A stretch of DNA of 64,000 nt from Acidobacteriaceae bacterium (lineage in GTDB: Bacteria; Acidobacteriota; Terriglobia; Terriglobales; Acidobacteriaceae): positions 641,421 through 705,420 of the forward strand of contig PLCS01000008.1 of NCBI GenBank assembly GCA_003134855.1. Direction: 5' to 3'. The translations under genes were made by a program, and so were the position numbers. The notes under the pieces are model-generated. The model was not told where the DNA came from and made no database searches. It was given only the letters and a program-made list of their open reading frames with translations. Positions 1 through 8,613 of this stretch are shown in pieces (the stretch's first letter is position 1; the number at the start of each line of letters is the position of its first letter).

Positions 1-146
1 CACAAATGGCCTGCCGCGTAAAACCGCTCCGCCCAAACTCCAACACAAGACGATCAGCCTCAACACGGCTCCGGCGACGACGCCTACAACCCCACCTGAT
101 TCTCTCATGCATACAATCCATCACAGACAAAACTCGATGAACAGAT

Positions 147-341
147 GTGGTTGTCAGCTGGAGCACGGTCTACTATGAGCCGCGCCCGAACTCAACCGAG
201 GATCTTTGGCGGATGCGGCTGTTCTGTCGCTTCGATACCATCACCAAGGTTTATGCCGACGGCGGCTACACGGGTCCGCTGATCGGCTGGGCCAAAGAGA
301 TGTTCGGCTACGCCCTGGAGATCGTAAAACGCAACGATCAT
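147..341 (+). pseudogene. IS5-type DDE transposase, middle fragment
   Basis: The forward frame reads a typical IS5-family catalytic-core stretch around [20 protein letters not shown], the region holding the second acidic residue of the DDE triad, and continues to EIVKRND. There it stops matching transposase, because the DNA beyond position about 341 carries the C-terminal part of the same kind of transposase on the opposite strand. The part of the frame upstream of about 210 is not recognisable. This is an inactive remnant. The family call rests on motif recognition only. Confidence 0.7.
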
Positions 342-480
342 TGCTTCTGCCGAGGTGTGTCTCAATTCGTAGTCTTTGCTGAGACGGCGTGACCAGTTCA
401 GCCATGCAAAGGTGCGTTCGACGATCCAGCGCTTGGGCAGAACCCGGAACAGGTATTGATCTACATCGCCTTCGCGCCTA
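336..480 (-). pseudogene. IS5-type transposase, C-terminal fragment (inverted)
   Basis: Read on the minus strand, this stretch encodes [19 protein letters not shown] followed by [16 protein letters not shown]. It is the classic C-terminal block of IS5-family transposases, whose RWIVERT glutamate is the last residue of the DDE triad. It abuts the forward-strand middle fragment head to head. The junction lies in a near-palindrome at 331-344 (GCAACGATCATTGC). No start or complete frame is present, so this is a relic. Confidence 0.75.
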
Positions 481-533
481 TGCTCCTCAGGCGATTGCAG
501 TAGTTTTTAGACAGATTCTTAGGTGTCATCCGC

Positions 534-587
534 TGACGTTCACGATATGTCCTCGGAATTCCGAGAAAAATCAGCGGGTGAACGTCA
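534..587. repeat. Nested inverted repeat in mobile-element debris
   Basis: A perfect 10-bp inverted repeat (TGACGTTCAC at 534-543, GTGAACGTCA at 578-587) encloses a perfect 14-bp palindrome CTCGGAATTCCGAG at 552-565. It lies just beyond the inverted transposase fragment and may be a recombined element end. Its function is unknown. Confidence 0.6.
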
Positions 588-610
588 CATTTACGCGCAG
601 CAGCATATCA

Positions 611-660
611 TGGTGTTGATTATGGTGTGGGAAATGGCCGTGGTGCTGATAATGGTGTGA
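611..660. repeat. Pair of 20-bp direct repeats, possible IS21-type end
   Basis: Two near-identical 20-mers (611-630 and 641-660, sharing the core TGGTG-TGAT-ATGGTGTG) start 30 bp apart. Repeated subterminal motifs of this size and spacing are characteristic of IS21-family ends, where they are transposase binding sites. No istA or istB gene is present nearby, so this would be a solitary end. The assignment is an inference. Confidence 0.35.
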
Positions 661-990
661 CGCTAAAACCAGCATGAATAAAGGGGAAACACCACTTTGA
701 GGACCATTGTAAAAATTGTTCTTGACTCTCTAGGACTCGTTTAGGCTTCTTGGTGTTTCTGTAAGTAGTTAACAATACTATACTTATCTATTTTGGGAGG
801 CTGACGTTCTGCCGCTGATCTACTCCCGCTTCAGACAGAATTATACCTCGCGGAATTCACAGGACGAAATCTGGCTTGGTTATGCGGCGGATCACGACCG
901 CCTCTTGAGGACATGGAGGCGTTGTAGGATCGCCGTGACCCGCTATCCGATCAGTAGCCTGCGGATAGTGCGCTTCGGCAGCGGCCACTC
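661..990. other. Non-coding stretch, nothing recognised
   Basis: This stretch lies between the mobile-element debris and the 3' end of bshA. It holds no convincing open frame, RNA gene or repeat that I can identify. It is visibly more AT-rich than the bshA coding region. Confidence 0.5.
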
Positions 991-996
991 TTTAGA

Positions 997-2142
997 TCAG
1001 CCCGCATTCCCCAGCACCGACTCGTAATAGCGCACGTAATGCGGCACAACCAGCGACGAGCAGAAGCGCTTCTGCGCCGTCTTGCGCCCCGCCAGGCGCA
1101 TCGCTTCCAGGCGGTCGCGGTCCTTCAGCAGGCTGACCACTCCGGCGGCCATGGCCTCCACATCTCCCACTGGGTAGAGCAGTCCCGTCACGCCGTCGTC
1201 GATCAACTCGGGCACGCCGCCCACCCGCGTGGCAATCGACGGAACCTTGCAGGCCATCGCCTCCAGAGCCGCCAGGCCAAAGGACTCCAGCTCGCTGGGC
1301 ATCACCATCAGATCGGCCAGCGGCAACAGCTCGTTGACCCGCTCCTGCTTGCCGAGAAAGTGAACGCGACACTGGATTCCCAGGTCGTGCGCCAGCCACT
1401 CGGCGGCCGAGCGCTCCGGCCCGTCGCCCACCAGCACCAGTTGCGCGGGTAGCTCGCGCTGCACCTGGGCGAAGACCTTCACCACATCCACCACCCGCTT
1501 CACCGGCCTGAAGTTGGACAGATGCATCAGGATCGCCTCTTCCGGTTTGGCCAGGCGCAGCCGCGCCTTGGCCCGCGCGGCCTCATCCTTGATGGGCACA
1601 TACTCGTTGCAGTTGACGAAGTTGGGAATCACCTCGATGGGCCGCGTGATGCCGAAGTGCTTCAGCGTCTCCTCCTTCAGATAGCTGGAGATGCTGGTCA
1701 CTCCGTCGCTCTCCTGAATGGCGTAGCGAGTGATGGGCAGGTAGCCGCGGTCCATGCCCACCAGCGTGATGTCGGTGCCGTGCAGCGTGGTGACAAAGGG
1801 CAACCGCATCCCGCGCGAGGCCAGCATCTGCCGCGCCAGCAGCGCGCTCACCGAGTGCGGAATGGCATAATGCACGTGCAGCAGATCCAGCGAATACAGC
1901 TCGGCGATCTCGGCCATCCGCGAGGCCAGCGCCAGATCGTAGGGCGGGAACTCGAAGAGCGGGTAACTGGAGACAGGAACCTCGTGATAGAGGATGCCGT
2001 TGTCGCGCCCGCTCAGCCGGAAGGGCTGCGAATAGGAGATGAAGTGCACCTCGTGGCCCAGCGCGGCCAACTCGATGCCCAGCTCCGTGGCCACCACTCC
2101 GGAACCGCCGTAGGTGGGATAACAGGTAATGCCAATGCGCAT
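997..2142 (-). CDS. bshA: N-acetyl-alpha-D-glucosaminyl L-malate synthase BshA
   Basis: This 381-residue GT4-family glycosyltransferase is a full-length match to BshA, which joins GlcNAc from UDP-GlcNAc to L-malate as the first step of bacillithiol synthesis in the cytosol. The N-terminus [20 protein letters not shown] carries the glycine-rich loop typical of BshA. The motif HVHYAIPHS lies near residue 90. The nucleotide-sugar site [17 protein letters not shown] near residue 290 contains the GT4 EX7E motif. The ATG start lacks a strong ribosome site. No bshB or bshC gene is adjacent, although a ChbG/HpnK-like deacetylase lies 0.8 kb upstream on the same strand. A generic GT4 enzyme is possible but the N-terminal signature is specific. 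Confidence 0.92.
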   Translation of the reverse strand: MRIGITCYPTYGGSGVVATELGIELAALGHEVHFISYSQPFRLSGRDNGILYHEVPVSSYPLFEFPPYDLALASRMAEIAELYSLDLLHVHYAIPHSVSALLARQMLASRGMRLPFVTTLHGTDITLVGMDRGYLPITRYAIQESDGVTSISSYLKEETLKHFGITRPIEVIPNFVNCNEYVPIKDEAARAKARLRLAKPEEAILMHLSNFRPVKRVVDVVKVFAQVQRELPAQLVLVGDGPERSAAEWLAHDLGIQCRVHFLGKQERVNELLPLADLMVMPSELESFGLAALEAMACKVPSIATRVGGVPELIDDGVTGLLYPVGDVEAMAAGVVSLLKDRDRLEAMRLAGRKTAQKRFCSSLVVPHYVRYYESVLGNAG

Positions 2143-2216
2143 ATTTTTCTCGTAGCTTGCGGATTCAGACTCTTGGAGATAGACGCGGCAGGAGGCTCCG
2201 GAGTTTCTAAAACCTG

Positions 2217-2786
2217 CTAGTAGATGCCTGGAATAAGCCGCTTGGTTTGCCGGCTGTAATCTGCATACTCTGCGCCGAAGGCCTCATTCAATGCAATTTC
2301 CTCAACGTGAATTCTGTAGAGGAAGGCAGCGGTGATGGGTATGACCAGTACACAGCACCCAATCCAGTTTCGCTCTTCAATGCCCAGTCCGAGAAACGCC
2401 AGCAAGGAGCCGGTGTAAGCCGGATGGCGCAGATAGCGGTAAAGGCCGCCGCGATAGATCTTTTGATTGCTGCGGATGGCTACATTCGAACTGAAGGCCT
2501 TGCCCAGCGATAGAATTGCCGTCGCGCGAAGGCCGATTCCGGCGAGCAGCACAATCATGGACACCAGGATCAGCCAGTGCGCGCCGCCAAACATATTCGA
2601 AGGCATCGAGTGATGGATATTCTCTGCGGCGAAGATGGCCAGAAAAATTGTCACCCACAGGAGAATCAGCGATCCGCGGTCCTTCACCACGCCTCCGCCG
2701 CGCCGCGTGCGCGTGGCGATGGCAAGCAAAGTCTCGCACGTGGCCCATCCGTAGACCAGTACCTTCCACAAGAAAGTAATGTCCAT
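2217..2786 (-). CDS. Isoprenylcysteine carboxyl methyltransferase-family membrane protein
   Basis: A membrane protein of about 189 residues. I placed the start at the ATG at 2786 because GGAGG lies just upstream; the open frame extends 25 codons further without a better signal. Several hydrophobic segments are followed by the ICMT/PEMT-type motif RGGLYRYLRHPAYTG near residue 115 and the C-terminal signature EYADYSRQTKRLIPGIY. In this superfamily these regions bind S-adenosylmethionine at the membrane face. The natural substrate in bacteria is unknown. It ends 75 bp before bshA and may be co-transcribed with it. Confidence 0.8.
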   Translation of the reverse strand: MDITFLWKVLVYGWATCETLLAIATRTRRGGGVVKDRGSLILLWVTIFLAIFAAENIHHSMPSNMFGGAHWLILVSMIVLLAGIGLRATAILSLGKAFSSNVAIRSNQKIYRGGLYRYLRHPAYTGSLLAFLGLGIEERNWIGCCVLVIPITAAFLYRIHVEEIALNEAFGAEYADYSRQTKRLIPGIY

Positions 2787-2917
2787 CCTGCCTCCACTCT
2801 CCTGACACGAAGCAGGGATCTCCTGCCGGTTGTGTCGCAAGGGAATACGCAATCGCGGCAATTGAGGTTCCCGAGCTTCGCCGGATTTACTGCTTGCCGT
2901 TGAAAGCCGAATCTGAA

Positions 2918-3763
2918 TCAGCCGTTGCCCAGCCGGGAAAAATCGATCAACTCCATGTTCACATTGAGCGCGCCGAGCGCCAGCCGCTCCGTCTCCCGCG
3001 AGGCCAGCAGGCGCGTGTGCGCCCGCGCCAGATCAGCGTCGTTGTAGCCGGGATGTGTGACCAGCTCCCACGTGCCGGCTGGCAGGTTTCTGAGCAACGA
3101 AGCTAGCGTGGTGGCGTCCAGAGTTCCCGTAGCCAGCACGCCGAGGGCGCCGTCGGTGGTCACAAAGCCTTCTTCCGCCACAATGCGCCGGAAGGCCGGC
3201 TCCAGCAGCCGCAGCAGGCTCACCTCGGCGCGGCGCAGCCTCGATGCCCCGCGTGTGGCGCGCCGGCTCCATGCCGGCTCAAAGGGATTGCGCACCGCGC
3301 GAATGCCCGCTGCCCGCGCCGCCCGCAGTACCGGCCGCAACACGGAGGGAAAGATGTGTACGTGTTTGTGCGTGTCAATGTGGGTCAGCCTGACGCCCCT
3401 GGATTGCAGCAGCGCAATCTGCGCGGCGGTCTCAGCCTCGATCTCCGAGGAAGGGATCCGCCCGGTAAGAAGCCGCTCAAGAAATCCGCCCAGCGAAGAC
3501 CGGAAGCGCCCACTGACAGGGTCGGCCAGGTTGGGAATATCCCGGCGAGGCGCGAGCACCGGTTCGCCGTCCACCAGCACCACATGGCAGCCCACCCCTA
3601 GGGTAAGCGTGGAGCGGGCAATCGCGATGCCCTCATCGGTGGCCGCGCCCCGCGCCATCAGCGTAGCGCTGGTTAGCGCTCCAGCCCCGTGCAGCTCGGC
3701 AACGGCACGGTTGACCCCGGAGGTCAACCCGAAATCGTCGGCATTGAGGATGAGACGGCCCAC
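2918..3763 (-). CDS. ChbG/HpnK (YdjC) family carbohydrate deacetylase
   Basis: This 281-residue protein begins at a GTG. The N-terminal NADDFGLTSG carries the Asp-Asp metal-binding motif of the YdjC fold, and THIDTHKHVHIFPSV near residue 135 holds the conserved histidines. The family removes acetyl groups from N-acetylated sugars: ChbG acts on chitobiose and HpnK on acetylated hopanoid glycosides. The branch cannot be fixed from sequence alone. The nearby GH20 hexosaminidase and sugar transporter fit an amino-sugar role, but HpnK-type genes are common in Acidobacteriota. The downstream methyltransferase-like gene is on the same strand. Confidence 0.85.
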   Translation of the reverse strand: MGRLILNADDFGLTSGVNRAVAELHGAGALTSATLMARGAATDEGIAIARSTLTLGVGCHVVLVDGEPVLAPRRDIPNLADPVSGRFRSSLGGFLERLLTGRIPSSEIEAETAAQIALLQSRGVRLTHIDTHKHVHIFPSVLRPVLRAARAAGIRAVRNPFEPAWSRRATRGASRLRRAEVSLLRLLEPAFRRIVAEEGFVTTDGALGVLATGTLDATTLASLLRNLPAGTWELVTHPGYNDADLARAHTRLLASRETERLALGALNVNMELIDFSRLGNG

Positions 3764-3888
3764 CCCGTGAGTCTATCAACACGGGCCGCAGCGCTATTGA
3801 ATGCGCGCCGGAGGAGTCGCTTCGCTCACCGGCAAGCAAGCGCGCTGCTATGATGAAGAGAGGCCTGAAGTGCCTTCCCGCCGCGCGT

Positions 3889-3965
3889 GGGCGGTTAGCT
3901 CAGCTGGTTAGAGCGCCTGCCTTACAAGCAGGAAGTCGGGGGTTCGAGTCCCTCACTGCCCACCA
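3889..3965 (+). tRNA. tRNA-Val (anticodon UAC)
   Basis: A complete cloverleaf can be drawn. The acceptor GGGCGGT pairs with ACTGCCC, with one G-U pair. The anticodon stem CCTGC/GCAGG encloses loop CTTACAA with anticodon TAC. The T arm has loop GTTCGAGTC. The encoded CCA is at 3963-3965. A T-rich stretch follows. Confidence 0.97.
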
Positions 3966-4240
3966 AGACTGTTTTTCGCACCCTTTAGAATCAATAAAAA
4001 TAGGGTAAATCTAAGCAAACAAGCAGGATAGATATTTGGAACATTTTCCGTATATTCTGGATTTTCTCCTCTGTAGACCCCCCTTCTCCCTTTTTTCTGT
4101 ACAAAACGCGAAGCACTGTACAAAAGAAAACCCCGCTCAATGGCGTGGCTCTCGTCTCTCATCTGCAAATTGATCTCGCGTAACTCCGGCAGCCGGCGCC
4201 CTTGAGAGACGCCGATGTCCCCCGCTCCTGGACCAACGCT

Positions 4241-6256
4241 TCACAAGGTCAGAGCTTCGCCCCGTTCGTCGAATGCAGCATAACCATGGGCGGGAATCGT
4301 CCTGCCGTCGTAGGCCTGTGGTTCCGGCGCAAAATTGACGATGATCGAACGCTTCGACGAAAACTGTGTCCGCTCCAGTGTTCGGTCACCGTTTAGAAAT
4401 GCGTGCTCATCCAGGGATTGGGTGGCATTGGCGGCAAACCATGCGCCCACGTGCCGCGTGGCGCGGATGCGTTCATAGGTCTTTGCCCGTTGTTCAAAAT
4501 TCTCCAGTTGAGTCAGTGGAGCATAACCCCACAGCATATCGAGGAGCCAGCGTGGGTATCCTTTGTCTGTGGGAGATTCATCGAATCCTCGCGGGATCGG
4601 ATCCGCCGTATACCGGCAGGAGACAATCGCGTCGTGAAAGACCAGCGGCCAAATCGGAATGGACTCGCCCGGTTCCCGCTCGTGGCGGTTTTCGCACCAG
4701 TCGAGATAGGGAATGGCAAAGTCAGATCCCTCTTCACTACCCAGTACTACGCCGCATTCTTTGAAGAAACTGAGCAGGTTCTTCTTGTTCGCTAAATCTT
4801 CGGCGCGGTGTTGGAGGCGTCCCGGTTCCCAGGATTGATAGGTCTGCACTGCCGAGGTCGTATCGATAAACATCGCCTTAGCCGAGAGTTGCCGCACCAT
4901 CTTCCAATTGCGCTTGGCGTACGAGAGACCTGCTGCTGCATTTAGAATGTACGCCTGGCCTCCATCCCAGTATCCGCCCCGTAACAGCCGCTGCCTCTCG
5001 GTCCTGTTGATTCCATGGGGCCAGCTTGGATTGTGCCGGTAAATGTCCTGGTAATTGTCGTGCAAACCGACAGCAATTGGCCCGTCGGCCGTGCATAGGC
5101 CGCGAAGCTCCGCAATAGTACCGAGGCGTTCCTCCGGCGGCCAGATATCCGGATGCGACCAGTCGTAGCTGCCGCGAATCCAGCCGCGCAACACCAGCAA
5201 TGCGTGCGCAACTCCAGCGGCAGGCAATTCGTTCAAAACCTGTGCCGCCTGAGAATAGGTGAGGTTGATGCGGAACTGGCTCAATGCATCATCGATCGGC
5301 GCAGTGAGCCGGTCCTCAAAGTAGCTTGGGCTCTCGCCCGGTTCAGCCTGCATGCACGAGATCAGCCGTCCACCGGTCAGCGACGCCAAGGCTGGAGTCA
5401 CACGCAGCTTTTCCTCAAGACTGCGATGCAAGCCATTGGCCTTCGCCCACGCCCGGTAAGCCTTGGCCAGGTCAACGTAATTGCCACGAAGAAACTCGTA
5501 GCGAATCCGCCGCTCACCCTTCCATTCGCCCAACCGCTGCAACCACATCGGTGCCGCTGCCATCTCCGTGGCAGAGATCAGGGCGTCTGCGCATTGTTCG
5601 CCGGGCAGTATGGCGAGATAACAGTCTTTCCCCTGCAGCCCGCCGAACCATCGCATATTCATGCGACTGAAAAACGGCCAGCAGTGCCGTCCCTGCAGCG
5701 GCGTACGAATCCATCTGCCTATATGCTGGGGCAGCACCAGGCTTTCACAGGCCACCGCCGCCGGAAATGAAAGGCATGGCAGCGAGGCATCGATCTGCGG
5801 AATCCGCCACTCAATTGCGTCTCCATCGAAGACAATGTCTACATGGAACGACCCGCGGCTTTGGCCCTCTGTATCCAGCACCCAAATGCGATATCCCTCT
5901 CCCTCTGACTTGCCTGCGAACCTGCCGGGGTACTGTTCGCATATTGATCGATCGGTTCGCAACCACACCGCACCTTCATCGATTGCGCCTTCCTCCTGGA
6001 AGGCAACGGCGCCGAAACGCCATTCCGCTCCATTTTTTTGGTCCTCCACAACGGCAGTGCCATCGGAAAACAGTTGGAAGCGGAGCCGTTCGCGGACGGC
6101 CGCTAGCAACCGGTGCTTTGCGCGCGAAATCCCGCTGGGCATAGGATGCTCAAGCGGACTTTTCGTGGCGCTGCTTCCTGCGTGCGCATTTTGGCTCGGC
6201 AACACTCCAGCGGCTGCCGCGGTCGCCATCCCTTGAAGGAGTTCTCTTCGTTGCAT
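4241..6256 (-). CDS. Tat-exported glycoside hydrolase-like protein (GH101/GH129-related)
   Basis: This 671-residue protein starts MQRRELLQGMATAAAAGV, a twin-arginine-type signal ending near the ALA-like site at AHAG. The body has an N-terminal beta-rich region, then a TIM-barrel-like region with acidic and aromatic stretches (RGWIRGSYDWSHPDIWPPEE, then GSEEGSDFAIPYLDWCENRH). The C-terminal part contains a TQFSS..IIVNFAPE stretch that resembles the accessory domain of GH101/GH129-type enzymes, which act on alpha-linked GalNAc. The exact family is inferred from general resemblance and I have not identified catalytic residues with certainty. It lies 60 bp downstream of the GH20 gene on the same strand, so a two-gene exported glycan-degrading operon is likely. 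Confidence 0.55.
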   Translation of the reverse strand: MQRRELLQGMATAAAAGVLPSQNAHAGSSATKSPLEHPMPSGISRAKHRLLAAVRERLRFQLFSDGTAVVEDQKNGAEWRFGAVAFQEEGAIDEGAVWLRTDRSICEQYPGRFAGKSEGEGYRIWVLDTEGQSRGSFHVDIVFDGDAIEWRIPQIDASLPCLSFPAAVACESLVLPQHIGRWIRTPLQGRHCWPFFSRMNMRWFGGLQGKDCYLAILPGEQCADALISATEMAAAPMWLQRLGEWKGERRIRYEFLRGNYVDLAKAYRAWAKANGLHRSLEEKLRVTPALASLTGGRLISCMQAEPGESPSYFEDRLTAPIDDALSQFRINLTYSQAAQVLNELPAAGVAHALLVLRGWIRGSYDWSHPDIWPPEERLGTIAELRGLCTADGPIAVGLHDNYQDIYRHNPSWPHGINRTERQRLLRGGYWDGGQAYILNAAAGLSYAKRNWKMVRQLSAKAMFIDTTSAVQTYQSWEPGRLQHRAEDLANKKNLLSFFKECGVVLGSEEGSDFAIPYLDWCENRHEREPGESIPIWPLVFHDAIVSCRYTADPIPRGFDESPTDKGYPRWLLDMLWGYAPLTQLENFEQRAKTYERIRATRHVGAWFAANATQSLDEHAFLNGDRTLERTQFSSKRSIIVNFAPEPQAYDGRTIPAHGYAAFDERGEALTL

Positions 6257-6316
6257 CGGTGTCTTCCTTTGAAAAAGTGTTCCTTCTGTCAGAGTCCCGC
6301 CAGGGCTCCGCGCGGT

Positions 6317-8443
6317 TCACTTGCTCGCGCCTGGCGATGCGGGAGGCATTCCGAGGGCCGCGGCGCTGGGCAGATCCCTGCCGCTGTAGAAGTCTTGAAT
6401 CGCTTCATCGAAGCGATCGCCGCGACGCTGCCACAGTTCGATTTGCAGGTCGTAGCGCACGGTGACATTGTTCAGCCAATAGGGCCGGTTCTCGCCGAGC
6501 CAGACCTGGCTGTACTCGCCCTTGACGGCCGAGTAGGCATCGCGCAGATCCTGGCAGCGCCCGAACATGCTGCTGATCTCATCCAGAGTGTTTTGGGTCT
6601 CCGTGCTATGCGCCTTGTCGTGCTGGCGCGCAAGCGCCTCCGCGTACCCGTCAATAATTTCTTGTGCCAGCTCAAATTTCATGCCAATCAGGTCCAGGCG
6701 GCGCGCGCCCAGGTCCATAGCAGTGAGGGCATCGGCTTCCTTCAGCGCTGGGTTCGCGCGGCGCGCCTCGGCCAGCAGCACAATGGCTCGCTCGGCATGG
6801 AGGCGCAGCTCCGGCGCCAGGGGCAGCAGCTTGGCTGAAACAGCCTGCCCCTGCCGGCTCCAGGGGTCAAGCCAGAAGATGCCGTCGCTTTCCATCCCAA
6901 TCCCGGCCTTCCCCAAGGCTTCGTGCGCGGCCATCAGCTCCTTTTCGGCATCATTGACCTTGCCGCTCAGGTCGCCGTGAAAGATCCGCCCATACGCATC
7001 CTGGTAGGCGAGGATTGAGCTCTCGCCCGGCTGCCAGGCTGCCACAGCGCCAAACAGCAGGCTGTACCAATCTTCATTGAACAGGCCCTCGCCGTCGTCA
7101 TTCCAGACGGTGGTCAGCGCGCCCGTGGAACCCATCCGCTGGCCGTCGCGAATGAAGCCCTGGATGTTTCCGAAGGCCGTCTTCGCCACCGGGTAGACTT
7201 GCTTCCAGTTGGCATCGCCGGGAGCCACCCAGGTCTCCATGCCGGCCTTGGCAAAGGGCTCGATCATTTTGTCGAAGCCCGTCATGTCCCAATAATTCCA
7301 GGGCACGGCAATCATATCCTTGGGCAGGCCGGCCACCGCCGCCGGATCGGCCCCGCCAATATCTCCCCAAAAGAGCAGGCGACGATGCAAGGGCGCCAAC
7401 TCATCGTGAATCTGCTTGAGAAAATCCACGTAGACCGGCCCATAGCCCTTGACCTTCACCTGCAGCCGGGTGCGGCCCGCTCCCAGATCAAAAGTCTCGT
7501 CGGCCCCGATGTGGAGAAAGGGCGAGGGAAACTCCTGGGCGATCTCGGTAAACCAATCCTTGATCAGCGGCAGCGTGCCGGACTGGCCGGGCGCCAGCAC
7601 CTGGCCGTGCGGAGTTTCGGCCACATCCTGGTAGAGGTCGTACTTCAGCACCTGATGCAGATGGCCGAAGGCCTCCTGCTCCGGCACGACCGTGATGTGA
7701 TATTGGCCGGCATAACGGACCAGTTCCTGCACATCGCCGGGAGTCAGAGCGCTGCCCGGAGGAGCGGCCATCGGCTGGTTGGGATAGAAGAGCGTGTGTT
7801 CAAAGTAAGGCGAATAGATGTTGATCTTGAAGGATGCAAAGACGCGCATCTGATGCTTCATGAATTCGAGCGTGGGAAACGGCCCGCGGGAGAGGTCGTC
7901 GTGAATGCCGCGGTATTTCATCGCCGGCCAGTCGCGCACCGTGCCGGTGGGCAACACCGGCTTGGCGCCGGCCGGCGGAAGCAACTGCTTCATGGTCTGC
8001 ACGCCGTAGAAGACTCCCGCGCCGGTTGCCGCGATGATAAAAGCTTCGTGGGGCTCAATCGCCAGCATATAGCCTTCAGCCTCCATCGGCGCATCGAAGG
8101 CCAGGCGGCGCTTTGCCAGCAGGGCTTTACCCTCCGCCGAGCCCGCGCGCAGCAGAACGATGCGGAAGCCGGCAGCTTCGGCCTTGGCGCGGGGCGCTTG
8201 CTTGATCGCCTCTTCCAGGTCGCGGGCGGCAAACTCGTCCTCGGCATCGTGTCCCGGCACGCTGACTGCCACCGTCTCCGGCAGGACTGTCTCCCCCGTA
8301 AAATGCGCCTCGCGGGGCGCGGGAAGCAGAGGGTTCTGGCCAGCGGAGAGAGCCGGAAGCACAAACAGCAGGGCAGCCACGCAACTGATCGCAGTGCGCG
8401 GCAAACTCTTGATGGAAGTATTTCCAATCGCGGAGTTCGGCAT
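6317..8443 (-). CDS. Beta-N-acetylhexosaminidase, GH20 family
   Basis: This 708-residue exported enzyme has a hydrophobic signal near residues 15-35 (AISCVAALLFVLPALSAG). An N-terminal GH20b-like domain (NPLLPAPREAHF, later FYGVQTMKQLLPP) precedes the catalytic barrel. The family signature FLHIGADETFDLG places the catalytic Asp-Glu pair at D315-E316. GH20 enzymes release terminal GlcNAc or GalNAc by substrate-assisted catalysis. It is divergent from the sugar porter gene starting near 8614, with a shared promoter region of about 170 bp, and is followed by the GH101/GH129-like gene. Together these suggest extracellular release and import of amino sugars. It is longer than minimal GH20 enzymes because of a C-terminal helical extension. 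Confidence 0.9.
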   Translation of the reverse strand: MPNSAIGNTSIKSLPRTAISCVAALLFVLPALSAGQNPLLPAPREAHFTGETVLPETVAVSVPGHDAEDEFAARDLEEAIKQAPRAKAEAAGFRIVLLRAGSAEGKALLAKRRLAFDAPMEAEGYMLAIEPHEAFIIAATGAGVFYGVQTMKQLLPPAGAKPVLPTGTVRDWPAMKYRGIHDDLSRGPFPTLEFMKHQMRVFASFKINIYSPYFEHTLFYPNQPMAAPPGSALTPGDVQELVRYAGQYHITVVPEQEAFGHLHQVLKYDLYQDVAETPHGQVLAPGQSGTLPLIKDWFTEIAQEFPSPFLHIGADETFDLGAGRTRLQVKVKGYGPVYVDFLKQIHDELAPLHRRLLFWGDIGGADPAAVAGLPKDMIAVPWNYWDMTGFDKMIEPFAKAGMETWVAPGDANWKQVYPVAKTAFGNIQGFIRDGQRMGSTGALTTVWNDDGEGLFNEDWYSLLFGAVAAWQPGESSILAYQDAYGRIFHGDLSGKVNDAEKELMAAHEALGKAGIGMESDGIFWLDPWSRQGQAVSAKLLPLAPELRLHAERAIVLLAEARRANPALKEADALTAMDLGARRLDLIGMKFELAQEIIDGYAEALARQHDKAHSTETQNTLDEISSMFGRCQDLRDAYSAVKGEYSQVWLGENRPYWLNNVTVRYDLQIELWQRRGDRFDEAIQDFYSGRDLPSAAALGMPPASPGASK

Positions 8444-8613
8444 TTGTTTATCACCGTAAGCTCATGAATGTGAGTCTTTCAATTCGATTTGCTCATTATA
8501 GACTTGGATTGCGCACTGCTCCTCGACCGGATCTTGCCCGGTCCGGCTTTTCTCCTGCCAGCCGGTGGAGAGAAACTGCCGCGGAAGCACAACTAGCGCG
8601 AGGGGCAGCACAC

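Noticed and set aside
3966..4240. Attachment-site duplication of the tRNA-Val(UAC) 3' end
   Set aside because: I found no repeated copy of the tRNA end downstream and no integrase, so there is no support for an integrated element here.
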